Positions 11,165 to 22,368 of a stretch of 64,000 nt of DNA are shown one piece after another (positions within the stretch are counted from its first letter, which is position 1; each line of letters opens with the position of its first letter). The DNA is from Strobilurus pachycystidiatus (taxonomy: Eukaryota > Basidiomycota > Agaricomycetes > Agaricales > Physalacriaceae). The position numbers and the translations under genes are program-made. Below the pieces are notes generated by a model. It saw only the letters and a list, made by a program, of their open reading frames with translations, made no database searches and had not been told where the DNA came from. The stretch is from the NCBI GenBank assembly GCA_019915135.1, contig JAHLMK010000007.1, positions 806,001 through 870,000 on the forward strand. Direction: 5' to 3'.

Positions 11165-13224
11165 TTAGACTATGGACGTCTTACTCATCAGATGATGCGG
11201 TATTAATGAAACTTTCTCCCGCGAATCGCGCCAATCTTCATCTACGTAAGTATGTCAGTGTCAGTGAAGCAACCAACAGGAAGGCTTACCACTGAAGTCG
11301 TTACCGTACCCATATTTTCTTGTCATGAAGTCCTCCAGGCGACTCACTCGTTCATCGTAACGTCCGAGTGATTCGGCCGCTTGACCATCTGGGTGGTCCT
11401 CTGTGCAACTCAATCAGCCCTGTACGTCGCCACAGTCAAACAATATTTGAAACTCGCCTGTGTGAGAGGAAAGGGCACCCGCAATGATCGAAAAGACCCT
11501 CCAGAGTGCTGATATCATCGCGAATGTCGAGACAAAGACACTAGTGAGGGCAGAGCCGAGTGGCTTCACACGAGGAACAGTGCGGGTGTAAGACATGACC
11601 GGCACACGTAGGATATCTAACGGCGCCTTCGACCATTGGACCAGGTGGGAAAGACCGTTCGACGTTGGCACAGTGACGCTGGTATTGTCCTGTCGAGTCA
11701 AGTCGGCGTAACTTATAAAGCCAGTGTCACCACCCCAAATTCCGGGGATGGAGATGGTGGAGATACTCTGGTTGTACATATCCGACGACATGTAGATCTG
11801 GTTTGGTCTGATGATGGCGAGATCAAGACGGATGGAGTGATACAGAGCCTGGTAGATATTGTGTAGAAGATCGTTGAGACCGGAGAACGAGTCTTGGTCG
11901 ATTGGGGCTCCGGGGACGTCGAAGAAATTGTCAGTGTTGTTTGTCTGATAGAAGTTGCTGCCCGTCCCGTCGGAGAGCTGAAGCCAAGCATCGGTAACCG
12001 CAAATTTCGGAGAGTCGGCATCGCAGTCTGGAGGCGGATGGCCGAGACTGAAGATGCCTGTATGCCACTGGCTGTCGTCTCCGCCACAATTGCAGCACGG
12101 TCGAACTGTGACACTGAATTCCAAAAGCTCTTCCGATCCACCAACATTGGCCGGGATCACTACTTCGGAAGACGAGATGTTCCCATTCATCTTGCCCCTG
12201 TGAATTTAGCATCAGAATTGTATGTTCAGAATCGATCGTGGACTTCGCATACCATCCCCACCAGCTATCTATCTAAAAAGGCGCTCCAGTAAGAACCGTG
12301 CACCTTTTCAATAGGGGATCATAGACGCACCAGATCAGCGTACAGGAGCTGCCAGGCGTAGCGGACGTCGGTGGTACTACGAACAGCATTCACGCTAGAT
12401 AGCAGCCCAGATGCCTGGATCTGTGAATTCAAGATGGTAGCCTCGAGGATGTAGACCGACGGTTCCCAGCAGGTAATCTCAACCTTCACGTAGTGTCAAC
12501 TGATGTTGGGGACACCAGAAGGAAACAATACCGACCATCATTTCGAAGGGCTCTTGGCCCATCAAATTCCTGGCCTGCTCTGTGTTCTCCCAACCAGAGA
12601 TATCAATTCCAATGATCGTCATGTTTGTCTTCATCAGTAAATGCGTCACTGGTCAGATTCGCTTTGGCAAGATGGACTAAAACTTACAATGTCGCATACT
12701 TCCGAAAGATTGTTGTTTGAATATGAAAAGGAGAACGCGGGCTTCGAGTAATTGAAGCCATCGTACGCGTTCGCGATGCGATAGCTGAACTTTGTGCCAT
12801 CGGGTTCGAAAACATCACCCACGGTAAGGGTCTGAGGTGTGAACGATTGTGCGTACAAAGAGCCGCGGACAACCGATGGGACCAGGTTGCTGTACGGTAG
12901 TGGTGCAAGCGACGTGTTTGGAGTGAACGTCGTTTCCGTGACGGTCGTGTATGCAGACAGAGGAACTGAAGAACAAGAAGATTACCAGTCAGTGTAATCC
13001 ACGTAGCCCCACGGCGAAAAGGTCCCGTACCGTTTACGAAAGCGAGGACGATGGTCAAAACAAGGAAGGTACACATAACGACAGGTGTTGTCCAGCGCCA
13101 GGCGTAAGCTAGATAGCGCACGGTGAGAAAGCTACGGCATTTCCATGAATCGCTTACGACGTGTAACAGGATAGCTGAGCCGGTATCTGGCTACGGAGCT
13201 AACGAGGCCCTTCACAGAAGGCAT
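11165..13224 (-). CDS. Uncharacterised membrane protein with large extracellular domain
   Basis: Exons 13158-13224, 13031-13108, 12688-12965, 12536-12628, 12331-12483, 11458-12190, 11290-11400 and 11165-11241 sum to 1590 nt, 529 residues, fully in frame. The N-terminus MPSVKGLVSS...YAWRWTTPVV leads into a hydrophobic span VVMCTFLVLTIVLAFV. A long lumenal or extracellular part follows, with many N-glycosylation sites (NTS, NNLS, NIS, NNT, NQS, NTS) and Cys residues (CCNCGGD). Near the C-terminus a second hydrophobic stretch SVFVSTFAMISALWRVFSIIAGAL precedes a charged cytosolic tail (EDHPDGQAAESLGRYDERVSRLE). Proteins of this layout are common and often multicopy in agaricomycetes and have no known function. 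The join at 11401-11457 needs a GC-AG intron (donor GCGAGT) to keep frame. Confidence 0.78.
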
Positions 13225-14588
13225 AACCACAACAAAAGAGATAGACAAAGAAAGAAAGAAAGGACGGGGAAGACTCGAAGGGAGCCAGAATAGTGGGAGA
13301 TAGAAAAGACCTGAGGTTTTTATATTCTACAGAAGCACAACATCTCATAAGATGGTTTCCTGACGCAGGTGAAGCTTTGTTGAAAGGACAGCGCTAATCA
13401 AACACTTTGAGCCGGGTACCGAAGCGGTGGCCCACAGCAGAATGATAGTCATCGCAAGCCTGTCGCAAACTACCTGAGCAAATTGGACAGGATATGAGGG
13501 CTTGACACCTGGCCGTTGTCGAAACACAGAGGCATGAAGAGTCCGACCGCGAGACAGCCCACGGGACGAGTGCTGGTAGCGGATGCTTGTGCGCGAGCGG
13601 CGCCCCTACCGCCTGCTGAGTGGTGCGACTTTGGAGACCAGGGGACTGGCGGGATCAAAGATATAATCAATCAAGGCCGTGTCGAGTCGCATAGAATAGG
13701 TGTGCCGCCAATCCTTGGGCGCTGGCTTGGCCTTGGCACTTAACGACATCAATCTGATACAATCAAAACGAAGACCTCGCAGCAAGAAGCACAAAAGCTC
13801 ACCTTTCAACGCGTAGACCAGGCCTACTGCCTGTAAAGTAGTCCATCCACACAAAGGAAACCAATAAGACTCGACGAACTGCCTTGGAAGCAGTCCAGAA
13901 GGTATGCCCTGGTGGCTGCCCATAGAGTTCTGCAAGAAAGCCGTACAGTTGGCATGCAGCCTACTCTGAAACTGTTTGACGTGCTCGTCTTCGCGTCGGG
14001 GTTACTGAGTGACCTACCTAGCCCCAAGAGATGTCGAGGTTCCAGCTTGTCCATTTGGACTATTGGTACCTCCTTTAGTGTCGTTCATTCGCAGCAGCAA
14101 GGGTATTGATATCCATCGCACCGCAAAGGATAATGGTACGATACAGCTAACACTCGCATCGAGGTTCCGCCAGAAGGGTGGCAACAGCCACTGAAAACAG
14201 CGGAATGTGAGCGCCAGAGTTGAAGAATTGAGACCGATAGTTTCATGTGCGCCACAGTTCCGCCATATGAATACCTGAAGAAACAAGACCAACAAATTGA
14301 TTGGCGCCAGGGCGACCGAACAGATAGACGCGTTTTCCTGGCGTTACCTGTCATTCGCCTGGAGGTTATGGTGCTCAATCTCTCAATCGATGATACACTG
14401 TCACTCCGCTGTGCAACTTCCGCGGTAAGTACTTGGCAAAAGTCACACTGACGGCTTTGTAAACGAGGCGCAGGAATCCTTGATATCGATAAACGCTGGC
14501 CAAGCTGTTGAAAAAGGCTGGCCTGAGATGAAGAGGAACAAAGAATACAAACTCGATTGAGCAGTAAAGGACATACATGGGCTCAGTG
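13225..14588. other. Gene-poor stretch with gene relics
   Basis: No intact gene found. It contains a degenerate copy of the start of the Ser/Thr-rich gene (13925-14001). On the minus strand several hydrophobic but interrupted frames (13606-13935, 14014-14378) look like remnants of a multi-span membrane protein. None keeps a frame with ordinary splice sites that I could find. Confidence 0.4.
13925..14001 (+). pseudogene. Truncated copy of the Ser/Thr-rich secreted protein 5' end
   Basis: About 77 nt match 10314-10392, covering the last ~30 nt before the ATG and the signal-peptide codons. Both share GCATGCAGCCTACTCTGA-like sequence around the start, then GACGTGCTCGTCTTCGCGTC versus TACGTGCTCGTCCTCGCGTC. 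The copy reads MQPTLKLFDVLVFASG and then diverges into unrelated sequence without the Thr-rich region. It looks like a partial duplication that lost its coding body. Confidence 0.65.
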
Positions 14589-15317
14589 TTACCGCTCTCG
14601 GCCCCATTTCGCACCTGGCTCATCGCGACGATTATTGGCATCCCATCTGCGCCGGTCTCTTTCACGCTCTCGCTCCCGTTCTTCTTCCTCGTACGCGTCA
14701 CCTTCTCGCCTTCGGGTATCATAGTCGCGTTCCCGCTGATTTCGTGAACGGGGTTCGGGCGACCGGGATCTAGACCGAGATCGTGAGTCGTGCCGCCCTC
14801 GAAGGGCGCGCCGTTCCTCCCGCGCAAGACGCTTCTGCTCCTTCCGCGCGCGTTTCTCCTCCTTGCGCTCGGCCTTCTTCTGTCGTTTCTCCTCGTCGGC
14901 CGTGTCTGCTATCTTCGCGGTCGAAGGCCCGCCCTCTGCCGTCGACTCCACTGCGCCTTTGGCAGACGGTGCAAACCCACTGGACAAGATGTGAACAAGC
15001 GAATTTGGTGGGATGACCGGCCCACGTACAGTGCAACGGACAAGGCTTCCGCCTCTGCTTCCTTTATCTTCCGTATCTCCTCGAGTCTCTCCGCTTCAGT
15101 GTCCGTCGTGTCGCGGTTGTACCAGTGGACATCCTTGTTCTTCTGCCACCGCCCCGTTGGCGCATTTATACTGTGTCCTAGATAGTTCTGAGAAGTCAAT
15201 AGAGATAAGGCAGGTAGGTTGGGTGGCCATTACCTCTCTGTCCTTGTCCGCAGAGACGTCCGACCACTTGAACTCGCCCTGCCCGCCACGCGTGCCGCCT
15301 CGGATGGGTTCGAACAT
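14589..15317 (-). CDS. MMTAG2-like protein, basic RS-type tail
   Basis: Exons 15234-15317, 15030-15187 and 14589-14979 total 633 nt, 210 residues. The N-terminus MFEPIRGGTRGGQGEFKWSD, then DKDRENYLGHSINAPTGRW and NKDVHWYNRD, is the conserved core of multiple myeloma tumour-associated protein 2 homologues (the MMtag/kinase-phosphorylation domain family). The second half is highly charged, with KKAERKEEKRARKEQKR and then an Arg/Ser segment (SRSRSRSRSPEPRSR) typical of nuclear RNA-associated proteins. Human MMTAG2 is nuclear and poorly understood; function here is inferred only as nuclear. Starts diverge from the GPI-type gene at 15410, so the two probably share the short 15318-15409 promoter. 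Confidence 0.85.
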
Positions 15318-15409
15318 GACAGCAGTAAGAGAGATGAGCAACAGAGCCAAATAGGCTGTGTCACTGTCCTGTCAGGTATCCCACGGTGATCCTGCGCAGC
15401 TCCATCACA

Positions 15410-16105
15410 ATGCGCCTCTTGACTGTCGTTGCCGCCGTTGGCCTGCTCGTCGCCAGCGTGCTCGCCCAGACCGAGACTATTGTCGACGCGTGCGCCATCT
15501 TTCTCTCTCCTCTCCGCCCTGTTGCTGACCCCTTGCAGCGATGGCAACACAGTTGTCGAGGTCGTCACCACCGATGCCGACGGGGATCCCTCAACGACTG
15601 TCCTGTGTGTTTACTTCTGCCCGGAATTCTTGTTTGACTGAAGCGGTCTCGTAGACGGACCTTGACCACAACTTCCACCACCACCACCACGTCTGCGCTG
15701 ACCACATCTACGCCGACCACGTCGACCTCTCCAACCTCCACCTCCACCACCTCCACCACAACGACAACACGAGCCCAAGGTGGCGGTCCCGTCGGAGCGC
15801 CAGAGACCACTTCAGGAACGCCCCATGGGCCCATCGAGTATACATACACAACCACTGATGCCGACGGCGACGACACCATCGTAAGGGCAACGTTCACCCC
15901 TACCTTCGCCGTCACGACCCCGACCACCGCCACTGGCACGGGATCCATCATGGCCTACAGCGACTACACCGCCAAGTTCAGCGTCACCACTACCGCTGCC
16001 TCGACAGACGCAGCCCCGCCGTCCCTCATCTCGAGTGCAGGCCTTCAAGCCCTCACCGCCGCTATCCTGGTGTGCGTGCTCGGCGGTCTACCCATTTTGC
16101 TCTGA
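15410..16105 (+). CDS. Ser/Thr-rich secreted protein, probably GPI-anchored
   Basis: Exons 15410-15489, 15539-15604 and 15655-16105 total 597 nt, 198 residues. The signal peptide is MRLLTVVAAVGLLVASVLAQ. The mature part holds two copies of a short motif, VVTTDADGDPSTTV and YTTTDADGDDTIV, flanking a nearly pure Thr/Ser/Pro stretch. The C-terminus ends in a hydrophobic run (LQALTAAILVCVLGGLPILL) after small residues (ISSAG), as expected for a GPI-attachment signal. This is the architecture of fungal cell-surface proteins; the DADGD repeats could bind calcium, but that is speculation. The opposite strand has a long antisense frame caused by the ACC-rich composition. Confidence 0.8.
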
Positions 16106-17074
16106 TCAGAGACATCCGGAGGACTTTATTGATCCTACATACGATTCCGGTGCATCATCTATTTATTCTCATTATATCATGATGTGGCCGTACCGTAGAG
16201 GGCGGACATATAATACGGACGCATGGACTCTGCAACACTGTTCCTCTTCAGTCCCAGCCATAGCCTCTCCTGACGCTGCACAACTACTCGTATACTCGAA
16301 GCACATTGCCTGTATCTCACGCCGTACTGAAACAACTCCCCGGCAGGCAATGGATACTTATCATTTTTAGATGGCTGGCATGAGAATCCATTTTTTTTGT
16401 TTCTGCACAGTCAAGTCACGTCAAGTCTTTGACATGGCGGTCGAGTGCAGGCCAGTTTTTTCTTACGTTGTCCTTGCTTCTCATGCCGCACTGTTGGACC
16501 CGCGTCTCAATGGTTAGGCCTCGGGACTTGGGCGGTTTGCCGTGCTCATGTTCGTCATCGTCACTCAGCCCAGCTCGGGAGCCCTTTCATTCGTATTATT
16601 ACAAGTTCAACAACGTTCATCTTGGTTCGACCCAGGTTCGACCCCTGGAACAGAACTCTCGGGCCTCTTCTCTCGTTCGAGCAATGCACACGCTAGCGAT
16701 ATAGCCCTCTTCATGTCCTGGACCTCCTATGCCACGCACTATGTCCCTGTTGCTGCAAATGCGATTGATTGAGAGGTCAGTCGAAATCCGACTCTACTAC
16801 AGTAGGGCTGATGACAATCATGACATCCTTCTAGCGCGTCAGCGAGAGTGACGGAAGTCCAAAAACTCTTTTTGGCCCTACTGGATCAAAGACATATGGA
16901 CACCATCCTGAGTGATCAGACAGACAACACGGTGTAATTCCTGTAATTCCCGGCAGAACTCAAGCCAGTAATCAAACGGAACAACTAGGTGCAATCTCTA
17001 TCTGTGAGAACATGTCAACTTGAACTGGTGAGAAAATAGATCTACTACTAGGTGTACCAATGATTTACATCCAA
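16106..17074. other. Intergenic
   Basis: Between the GPI-type gene and the GST 3' end. It contains an isolated tRNA T-arm-like hairpin near 16632 but no complete tRNA. Open frames around 16429-16772 overlap in three registers and look non-coding. Confidence 0.45.
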
Positions 17075-17840
17075 TCAGTACTTCTCAACACTAGACACAC
17101 CATCCACAACCGCCAGCCACGAGGGACGGGACGTCAGGGCTTTCCACCACCTTTAAAGAGTAAGGTCAAGTCTGAATGCAGAGAGAAATCTGACTGACCT
17201 GGCGACGTTGGGCTTCGACTCTAAGACATCGCTTCCCCCCTTCTCCAAATAGGAACCCCAAGGCAGGTGGAAGATATCAGCGAGGCTGGCCTCATCACCA
17301 ACAAGATACGCCTGCTTGGCCAAGATTTGGTCGTAAACCGCCAACTTGGTGTCGAGGGTAGAGAGCGCTTTCTTGGCGGCTGCCTCGTCAACTGGGGCGC
17401 CCGGTGCAAAGAGACTATGGGAGTCTGTTAGAAGGTAGGGCTGAACATCTCGAGCATTGTACTTACGGAGTGAAGACCTTCTGGATCACGAACACGCTGG
17501 CGTACGGATCAAAGGCACTCGTCTCGATGCTGGCGGCCTGCTCAAACAGCGCGACCTGCTTGAGGTCATTCGCAGCGGGGACCAAAGCAGGCCCTTGCTG
17601 CGCGTACTTGATGGCGATGTACCGACAAATCGCACGAGACTCGTACAACACAAAGCCATCATCGTCGATGATGAAGGGCACCAACCCGAATGGGTGTCGC
17701 GCCAAGTGCTCGGGAGTCTTCTGCTCGCCCTTCATTATGTCGACGTTGTGGAACTCGAAGGGTATTTGTTTTTCCACGAGTACGATGGCGACGCGTTTGG
17801 TGCAGACGGACACGGGGTGCCCGTAAAGCTGGAGGACCAT
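17075..17840 (-). CDS. Glutathione S-transferase
   Basis: Exons 17467-17840, 17199-17414 and 17075-17150 total 666 nt, 221 residues, the usual GST length. The N-terminal thioredoxin-like domain starts MVLQLYGHPVSVCTKRVAIVL and contains the cis-Pro segment FGLVPFIIDDDGFVLYESRAICRYIA, where the ESRA motif contacts glutathione. The C-terminal helical domain has KLAVYDQILAKQAYLVGDEASLADIFHLPW, the N-capping and S/T-x-x-D signature, and ends RWWKALTSRPSW...VSSVEKY. This pattern fits the phi/GTT-type fungal GSTs that conjugate glutathione to electrophiles in the cytosol. Substrate is not predictable. Confidence 0.92.
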
Positions 17841-18008
17841 GTTGCTGAGATTGGTTTGAGGAGATGGCTGTTCAGCTGAGCCATATATATACTTCTACGG
17901 TGCGTAACATCATTCTGTGTTTTGTGTGGCTCGGTAGAAGAATGAGATGGGGTGACCAAGCATTGCCTGAGGTGACGAGAGGGAAATTATGAAGTGCGAT
18001 GACAGAAG

Positions 18009-18235
18009 CTGATCTATGTATAGCGCATAATCGACGCGTCCTTTCGCGAGGCCCTCGCACGGATGGCCCATTCCATCAAGGGACACCGGTTAATCTAGGC
18101 GAAGCCACTTCTAGGTCGATCCAACCGTCCTCTGATGGACGCAGAATGCGATACCAGAAACTGTTCTACATACAACGCGTCCTTACGCGAGACCAACGGC
18201 CCATTCCATCAAGGGACACCGGTTAAACTAGGCGA
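18009..18235. repeat. Imperfect direct repeat, two copies
   Basis: 18009-18101 and 18162-18235 share the sequence GGCCCATTCCATCAAGGGAC followed by ACCGGTTAA(T/A)CTAGGCGA. Upstream they share a weaker GACGCGTCCTTTCGCGAG versus AACGCGTCCTTACGCGAG match. The unit is about 75-90 bp with a spacer of about 60 bp. Function unknown. Confidence 0.75.
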
Positions 18236-18399
18236 GTACAGCCTCGCAGCAATCATACCTTACCAAACCTGTCGATATTTGTGTGATTAGAACGTTCAGA
18301 CCTCATCCGTCCATCTAACAAGCCAAGGACCGCCATCGACCTGCGTCAGCAGCTTCAAACGGTGGGCGTTATCGAATTACGTCCGATTCAGTAGTAACG

Positions 18400-19115
18400 G
18401 CCACGATCTTTGTCATACGGTAAGCTAAGCATCAACGATTGACACCCATAGTAGCAGTGAAAACCTACCAGTCATGAAATCACAATCTTTGAGGCGAGGA
18501 GAAGAACGACGGAAGCAATATCTTTACCTGTCGTAAGGCAGGGGGTCCAAAGCTACATCCCCATCCTACAGTCAGTGCACGAGTGAGTACAAATTTCGGA
18601 TACTCAAGACCAGCCTTGTCCAGTAAGCCTCGCTTCCGATCTTGTTCCATTCTTCAGCAGCGGCTTGTAAAAGGGATGAGACCTCGTCAATGAGCCCAAA
18701 TCAAGAGTTCTTACCGGTAGTCACAGACTGAGAACCGAGAGGTGAATCCAAATCGTTCGTCAGCATCCATCAGATCCTCAGCGGCTGCATTCGCAGCAGA
18801 AATGAAACCTTACAACATCCACGACGCCGTATTAAAGGCTGCAAGTGTCTGCCAAGCGGCATTGCATCGTGGCAAGAGTAGTCTGCTGGGATAACAGGAT
18901 GAAAGTGAGCAAAAGGGCGACTGCCCTGTCAACGATGCCTTGAGTGCAACGAGTGTTAATGACGATGGCGTTCCATGAGACATGGTGAGGTTCTGGGGTG
19001 AACACCGCAAGTTATCGACGACACCATATGGGGTTTCTTCAAAGCAGGAGAATACCCCTGAACTGAAAGAGTCATGGGCGTCCTGCGCCTGCGAGAATAG
19101 GCGGGTATCACTCAC
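18400..19115 (-). pseudogene. Possible decayed gene, family not recognised
   Basis: Translated on the minus strand, several blocks look like protein (Trp- and aromatic-containing, low in rare residues), but stops lie between them and I could not join them with splice sites. The visible blocks are near 18840-19115, 18720-18800 and 18590-18660. It may be a real gene with introns that I mis-placed. Confidence 0.25.
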
Positions 19116-20268
19116 TCAGCGGACAATCGTCTCCGAAAACCTTGCACGCAGGACGGCAGCCCTCGTACGTGCTGTACGGATCGATGCGCGTGCCACTGCT
19201 GTGCGACTGTGTAACGGAAAATTAGTTGAGCCGCAGACTGGAAAGCAATATTATACCAAGTCCGACTGCAGTAAACGAGAGGAAAGCCGTTCAGTACATG
19301 AGACTACTCCCTAGCCCACGCGCGGCAAAGCCAGTTCAAATCGAGTTCAAATCCGTGGATGATTGCGAACGAGGTCAAGTACGCGACGGGACACAACTGA
19401 CGCGTCTTACTCGCGTCTTTCAGACAGCGGCGCATGATGGTGGAAGGAAAGATGTATGGGTCATCAAGTGCACATTTATTCCGATCACCCGCGTACCTGT
19501 GAGTGACCTCCGCGTATATGACCGCTGTATTCGCGAGACTGACTAGAGGCTATATCTTCGATTTCTAGCTTCCTCAGAGGTAATTTGTACAATTTTCACT
19601 CTATGTTAGTGAGTTTCTGTACACTAATGTGGGACCTGCGCGTCACGGTCTCACCCATACCCTTTGCATCTAGTCGCACGAGCAAGGAGTGTGCAAGGTC
19701 TCCTGAGCTCATTTCAACATTTACAACTCGAGAGAGTATGCCTTCCTGCTTCTCAAAAGATTACAGTCGATGCTAACGGTAGAATTACAGCGCCTTCAGG
19801 TAAGAGTCGATGTCGGCAACGGGTGGCGGCACCTGCTGGTGTCAAGCAGCCCGAGGACGTTGCTGACGAACGCGCTTGTATATACTATGTACTCGAGCTC
19901 GGTCTTGAGCTGTGCCACATTGATTCTTCTTACCACAGCATGATGACCCTGTCTCCCATACTACTGTAACTTCAAGGCCACTATCCAGATCATGTACTCA
20001 GCAAGTATCTATGAAGTATTGTTCAGGGTGTACTGTTGGTTCAAGACTATATAGTATCAACAGCCTGAGGACTGGATCATGTACCGACTTGCCTGACGCG
20101 TCATCTCAGAACGGCGCGGCATCACCCTGACCGACGCGGCACGATCGGAATAAAAGTGCATTCGGCGACCCATAAAGATGAGTCATCTCCCTAAATTTAT
20201 CTTTGTCTCCGACGGGACGGCCACCGCGGATCCAAAATGGATATCCCGCTCCCGCTCCCTCCCTATCG

Positions 20269-21903
20269 ATGCTCTGCAACACCGTGCGCCATGCCGCACG
20301 ACGACGATACTCGACTATGGCGGCGACCAGACGGCCGTGGAAGACGACTGCGGTCGTTGGATTGGGACTGGGAGCCGGACTCGGCGTCGGAGGGCTCGCT
20401 GTCCCAAGGAGCGGCGACGACGCGCCAGGTGACAAGGCTGCACTGGCAAAAGTGCCGTTGAGCAAGCTGGTTTCAGGCTGGATGTTCGTCTTCATAACCA
20501 CCACTCCCTCGCTCTCCTGACATTGCCGACCAGCGTATACGCCTGCTGCCAGCTGCCCTTTGTCGTCGATGCCAGCCCCGCCATCCTCGACATCCTCTCC
20601 AAGATCCCCATCGTCTCCTCTGTCTCCGACGCCGTGATACGCCGCACATTCTTCAGCCAATTCTGCGCCGGCGAGACGACAGAGGAGTGCATCCCCGCTA
20701 TACGGGCGCTCCGCGATTCCAGCGTCGGCGTGCTCCTCTGCTACGAGGTGGAGGCGTCCTACGACGGCGAGGCGACCACCGAGTCGGTCACCGCTGCTCA
20801 GATCGACGAGACGATGCGCGCCATCGAGACGGCCGACGACGCGACCTGGTTGGCCATCAAACTCTCTGGTCTCCTCTCCGACCCAAAGACGCTCGAAAGG
20901 CGGTCAGCCGCTTGTGGTCCTGGGCCAATTCCGCAGGACGGCTACTGGGACAACTTGTGGAAAGGCAGCACTGAGCAGGATATCAAGGTATGCATCTAAG
21001 TGTATGCCTTATTCATCTCAACTCATGTGCCCATCAGGACATTGCCGAACTCAAATATCTCTACCACAACCTTCGAAAGCTCATGGCACGCGCTCAGGAA
21101 CTCGGAGTACGCGTCTACATAGACGCCGAACAGTCCTGGTACCAGCTCGCCATCGATGTCATCCAAGAACGGCTCATGGCAGAGTTCAACAAAGGAAAGC
21201 ATCCCACAGTCAGCGGTACCTTCCAGGCTGTCTTACGCAGAAACGACGACCTACTGAAGTCACAACTCGAGCGCGCCAAACGCGGGAAGTACGCACTCTC
21301 CTTCAAGCTCGTCCGCGGCGCCTATGTCGACGTCGAAGTAGAGCAACACACTGGCTTTGATCCACCGCCTGTGTGGACCGTCAAATCCGATACCGACGCC
21401 CATTACAATGGGGCTGTGCGCGATATCTGTCGTGCTATCAAGAAGCACCTCGATAACCCCAAGAAGGAGGCGGACGTGTCGGCAATGTTCGCCACGCACA
21501 ATGAAGAATCAGTCGAGCTCGCATTTCAGGCATTGAAGGAGACAGGACTGGCTACTGAGCGGGAGGACGGAAGGCTCTTCCTCTCGAGCGAGGTCAGGAG
21601 GAGGATCTGTTTTTCGCAGCTTTATGGCATGAAAGACGCGTTAACGAACAAGATCGCCGAGAAGCTTGTTGTTGAAGTGGACGCTCCAATTGTTGTGAAG
21701 GTGATACATGTTATGTCCACCTGTGCACTGGCTGACTGTCCTCGTAGTACATGCCGTATGGCTCACTGCAAGAGGTAATGCCGTACTTGTCTCGACGAGG
21801 GACCGAGAACAAAAGCCTGCTGAGCGGTCCTCACGGAGCGGGAAGCGAGCGGAGGAGGCTAGGACGCGAGATTCGGAGAAGGATATTTTCTTGGTCTTCA
21901 TAA
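20269..21903 (+). CDS. Proline dehydrogenase, mitochondrial (PUT1-like)
   Basis: FAD enzyme that oxidises proline to pyrroline-5-carboxylate in mitochondria and passes electrons to the respiratory chain. Exons 20269-20483, 20534-20987, 21038-21700 and 21748-21903 total 1488 nt, 495 residues. The start gives a basic leader MLCNTVRHAARRRYST typical of mitochondrial import. Conserved PRODH barrel elements follow: VGVLLCYEVEASYDGE, WLAIKLSGL, RVYIDAEQSWYQ, LSFKLVRGAYVDVE, MFATHNEESVELA, ICFSQLYGMKDAL and the C-terminal YMPYGSLQEVMPYLSRRGTENKSLL, whose Arg-Arg pair binds the substrate carboxylate. All key segments are present, so it looks functional. Confidence 0.95.
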
Positions 21904-22368
21904 ATGAAGTTGTTGTCGCACGTAAGCTATTTACGGCGATGCAACTACAGTACATACATATAACCCGGTAACAATTCTCATTGCTCACTGTGCGCTCTAT
22001 GATTTCTACTGAGACACCAGAATCCGCTCTGTGTGAACAAGCAAACTCTCAGTCGTTTTCAAACCATATGGGCTCATGATTTCTTGCCTCTTGAAGCAGT
22101 GCCCAACCCAGATGCAAGTGTTGTCGTTACCACATGGCCTTCATTTTCCGTACAACTCTTATGCAACACGTATCTGATATCATGAGTGGTCGTCAACTTC
22201 TCACTTGCCGCTGTAGTATCTCTGACTTGAGCCTCACACAGCCGATGTTCTTAAACAGGTTGCGAACTCGAACGCGACTCGTCCCAGAATAGCCAAGAAA
22301 CGCTCTGATGGAGGGCGGCCCGGCGGCAGGCAGTCCGTTCTTGACTCTGATCTCCCATGGCGTAATTC
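21904..22368. other. Intergenic
   Basis: Region between the PRODH stop and the RTC1 start, same orientation. It presumably holds the PRODH terminator and RTC1 promoter; I see no distinctive motif. Confidence 0.4.

Larger units (their letters stand above)
17841..20268. other. Gene-poor stretch with direct repeat and decayed sequence
   Basis: 2.4 kb without a gene I can support. It holds the direct repeat at 18009-18235. On the minus strand (about 18400-19120) coding-like fragments such as AAEEWNKIGSEAYWTRLVLSIRN and DADERFGFTSRFSVCDYR are separated by stops. The 19200-19980 part shows short overlapping frames only. Confidence 0.4.

Noticed and set aside
15565..15951. Val-rich minus frame opposite the GPI-type gene
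   Set aside because: Antisense shadow of the ACC-rich Thr stretch.
16632..16648. CCAGG-TTCGACC-CCTGG, a perfect tRNA T-arm-like hairpin
   Set aside because: No matching acceptor stem, D-arm or anticodon arm lies at the right distance upstream, so it is not a tRNA gene on the evidence here.
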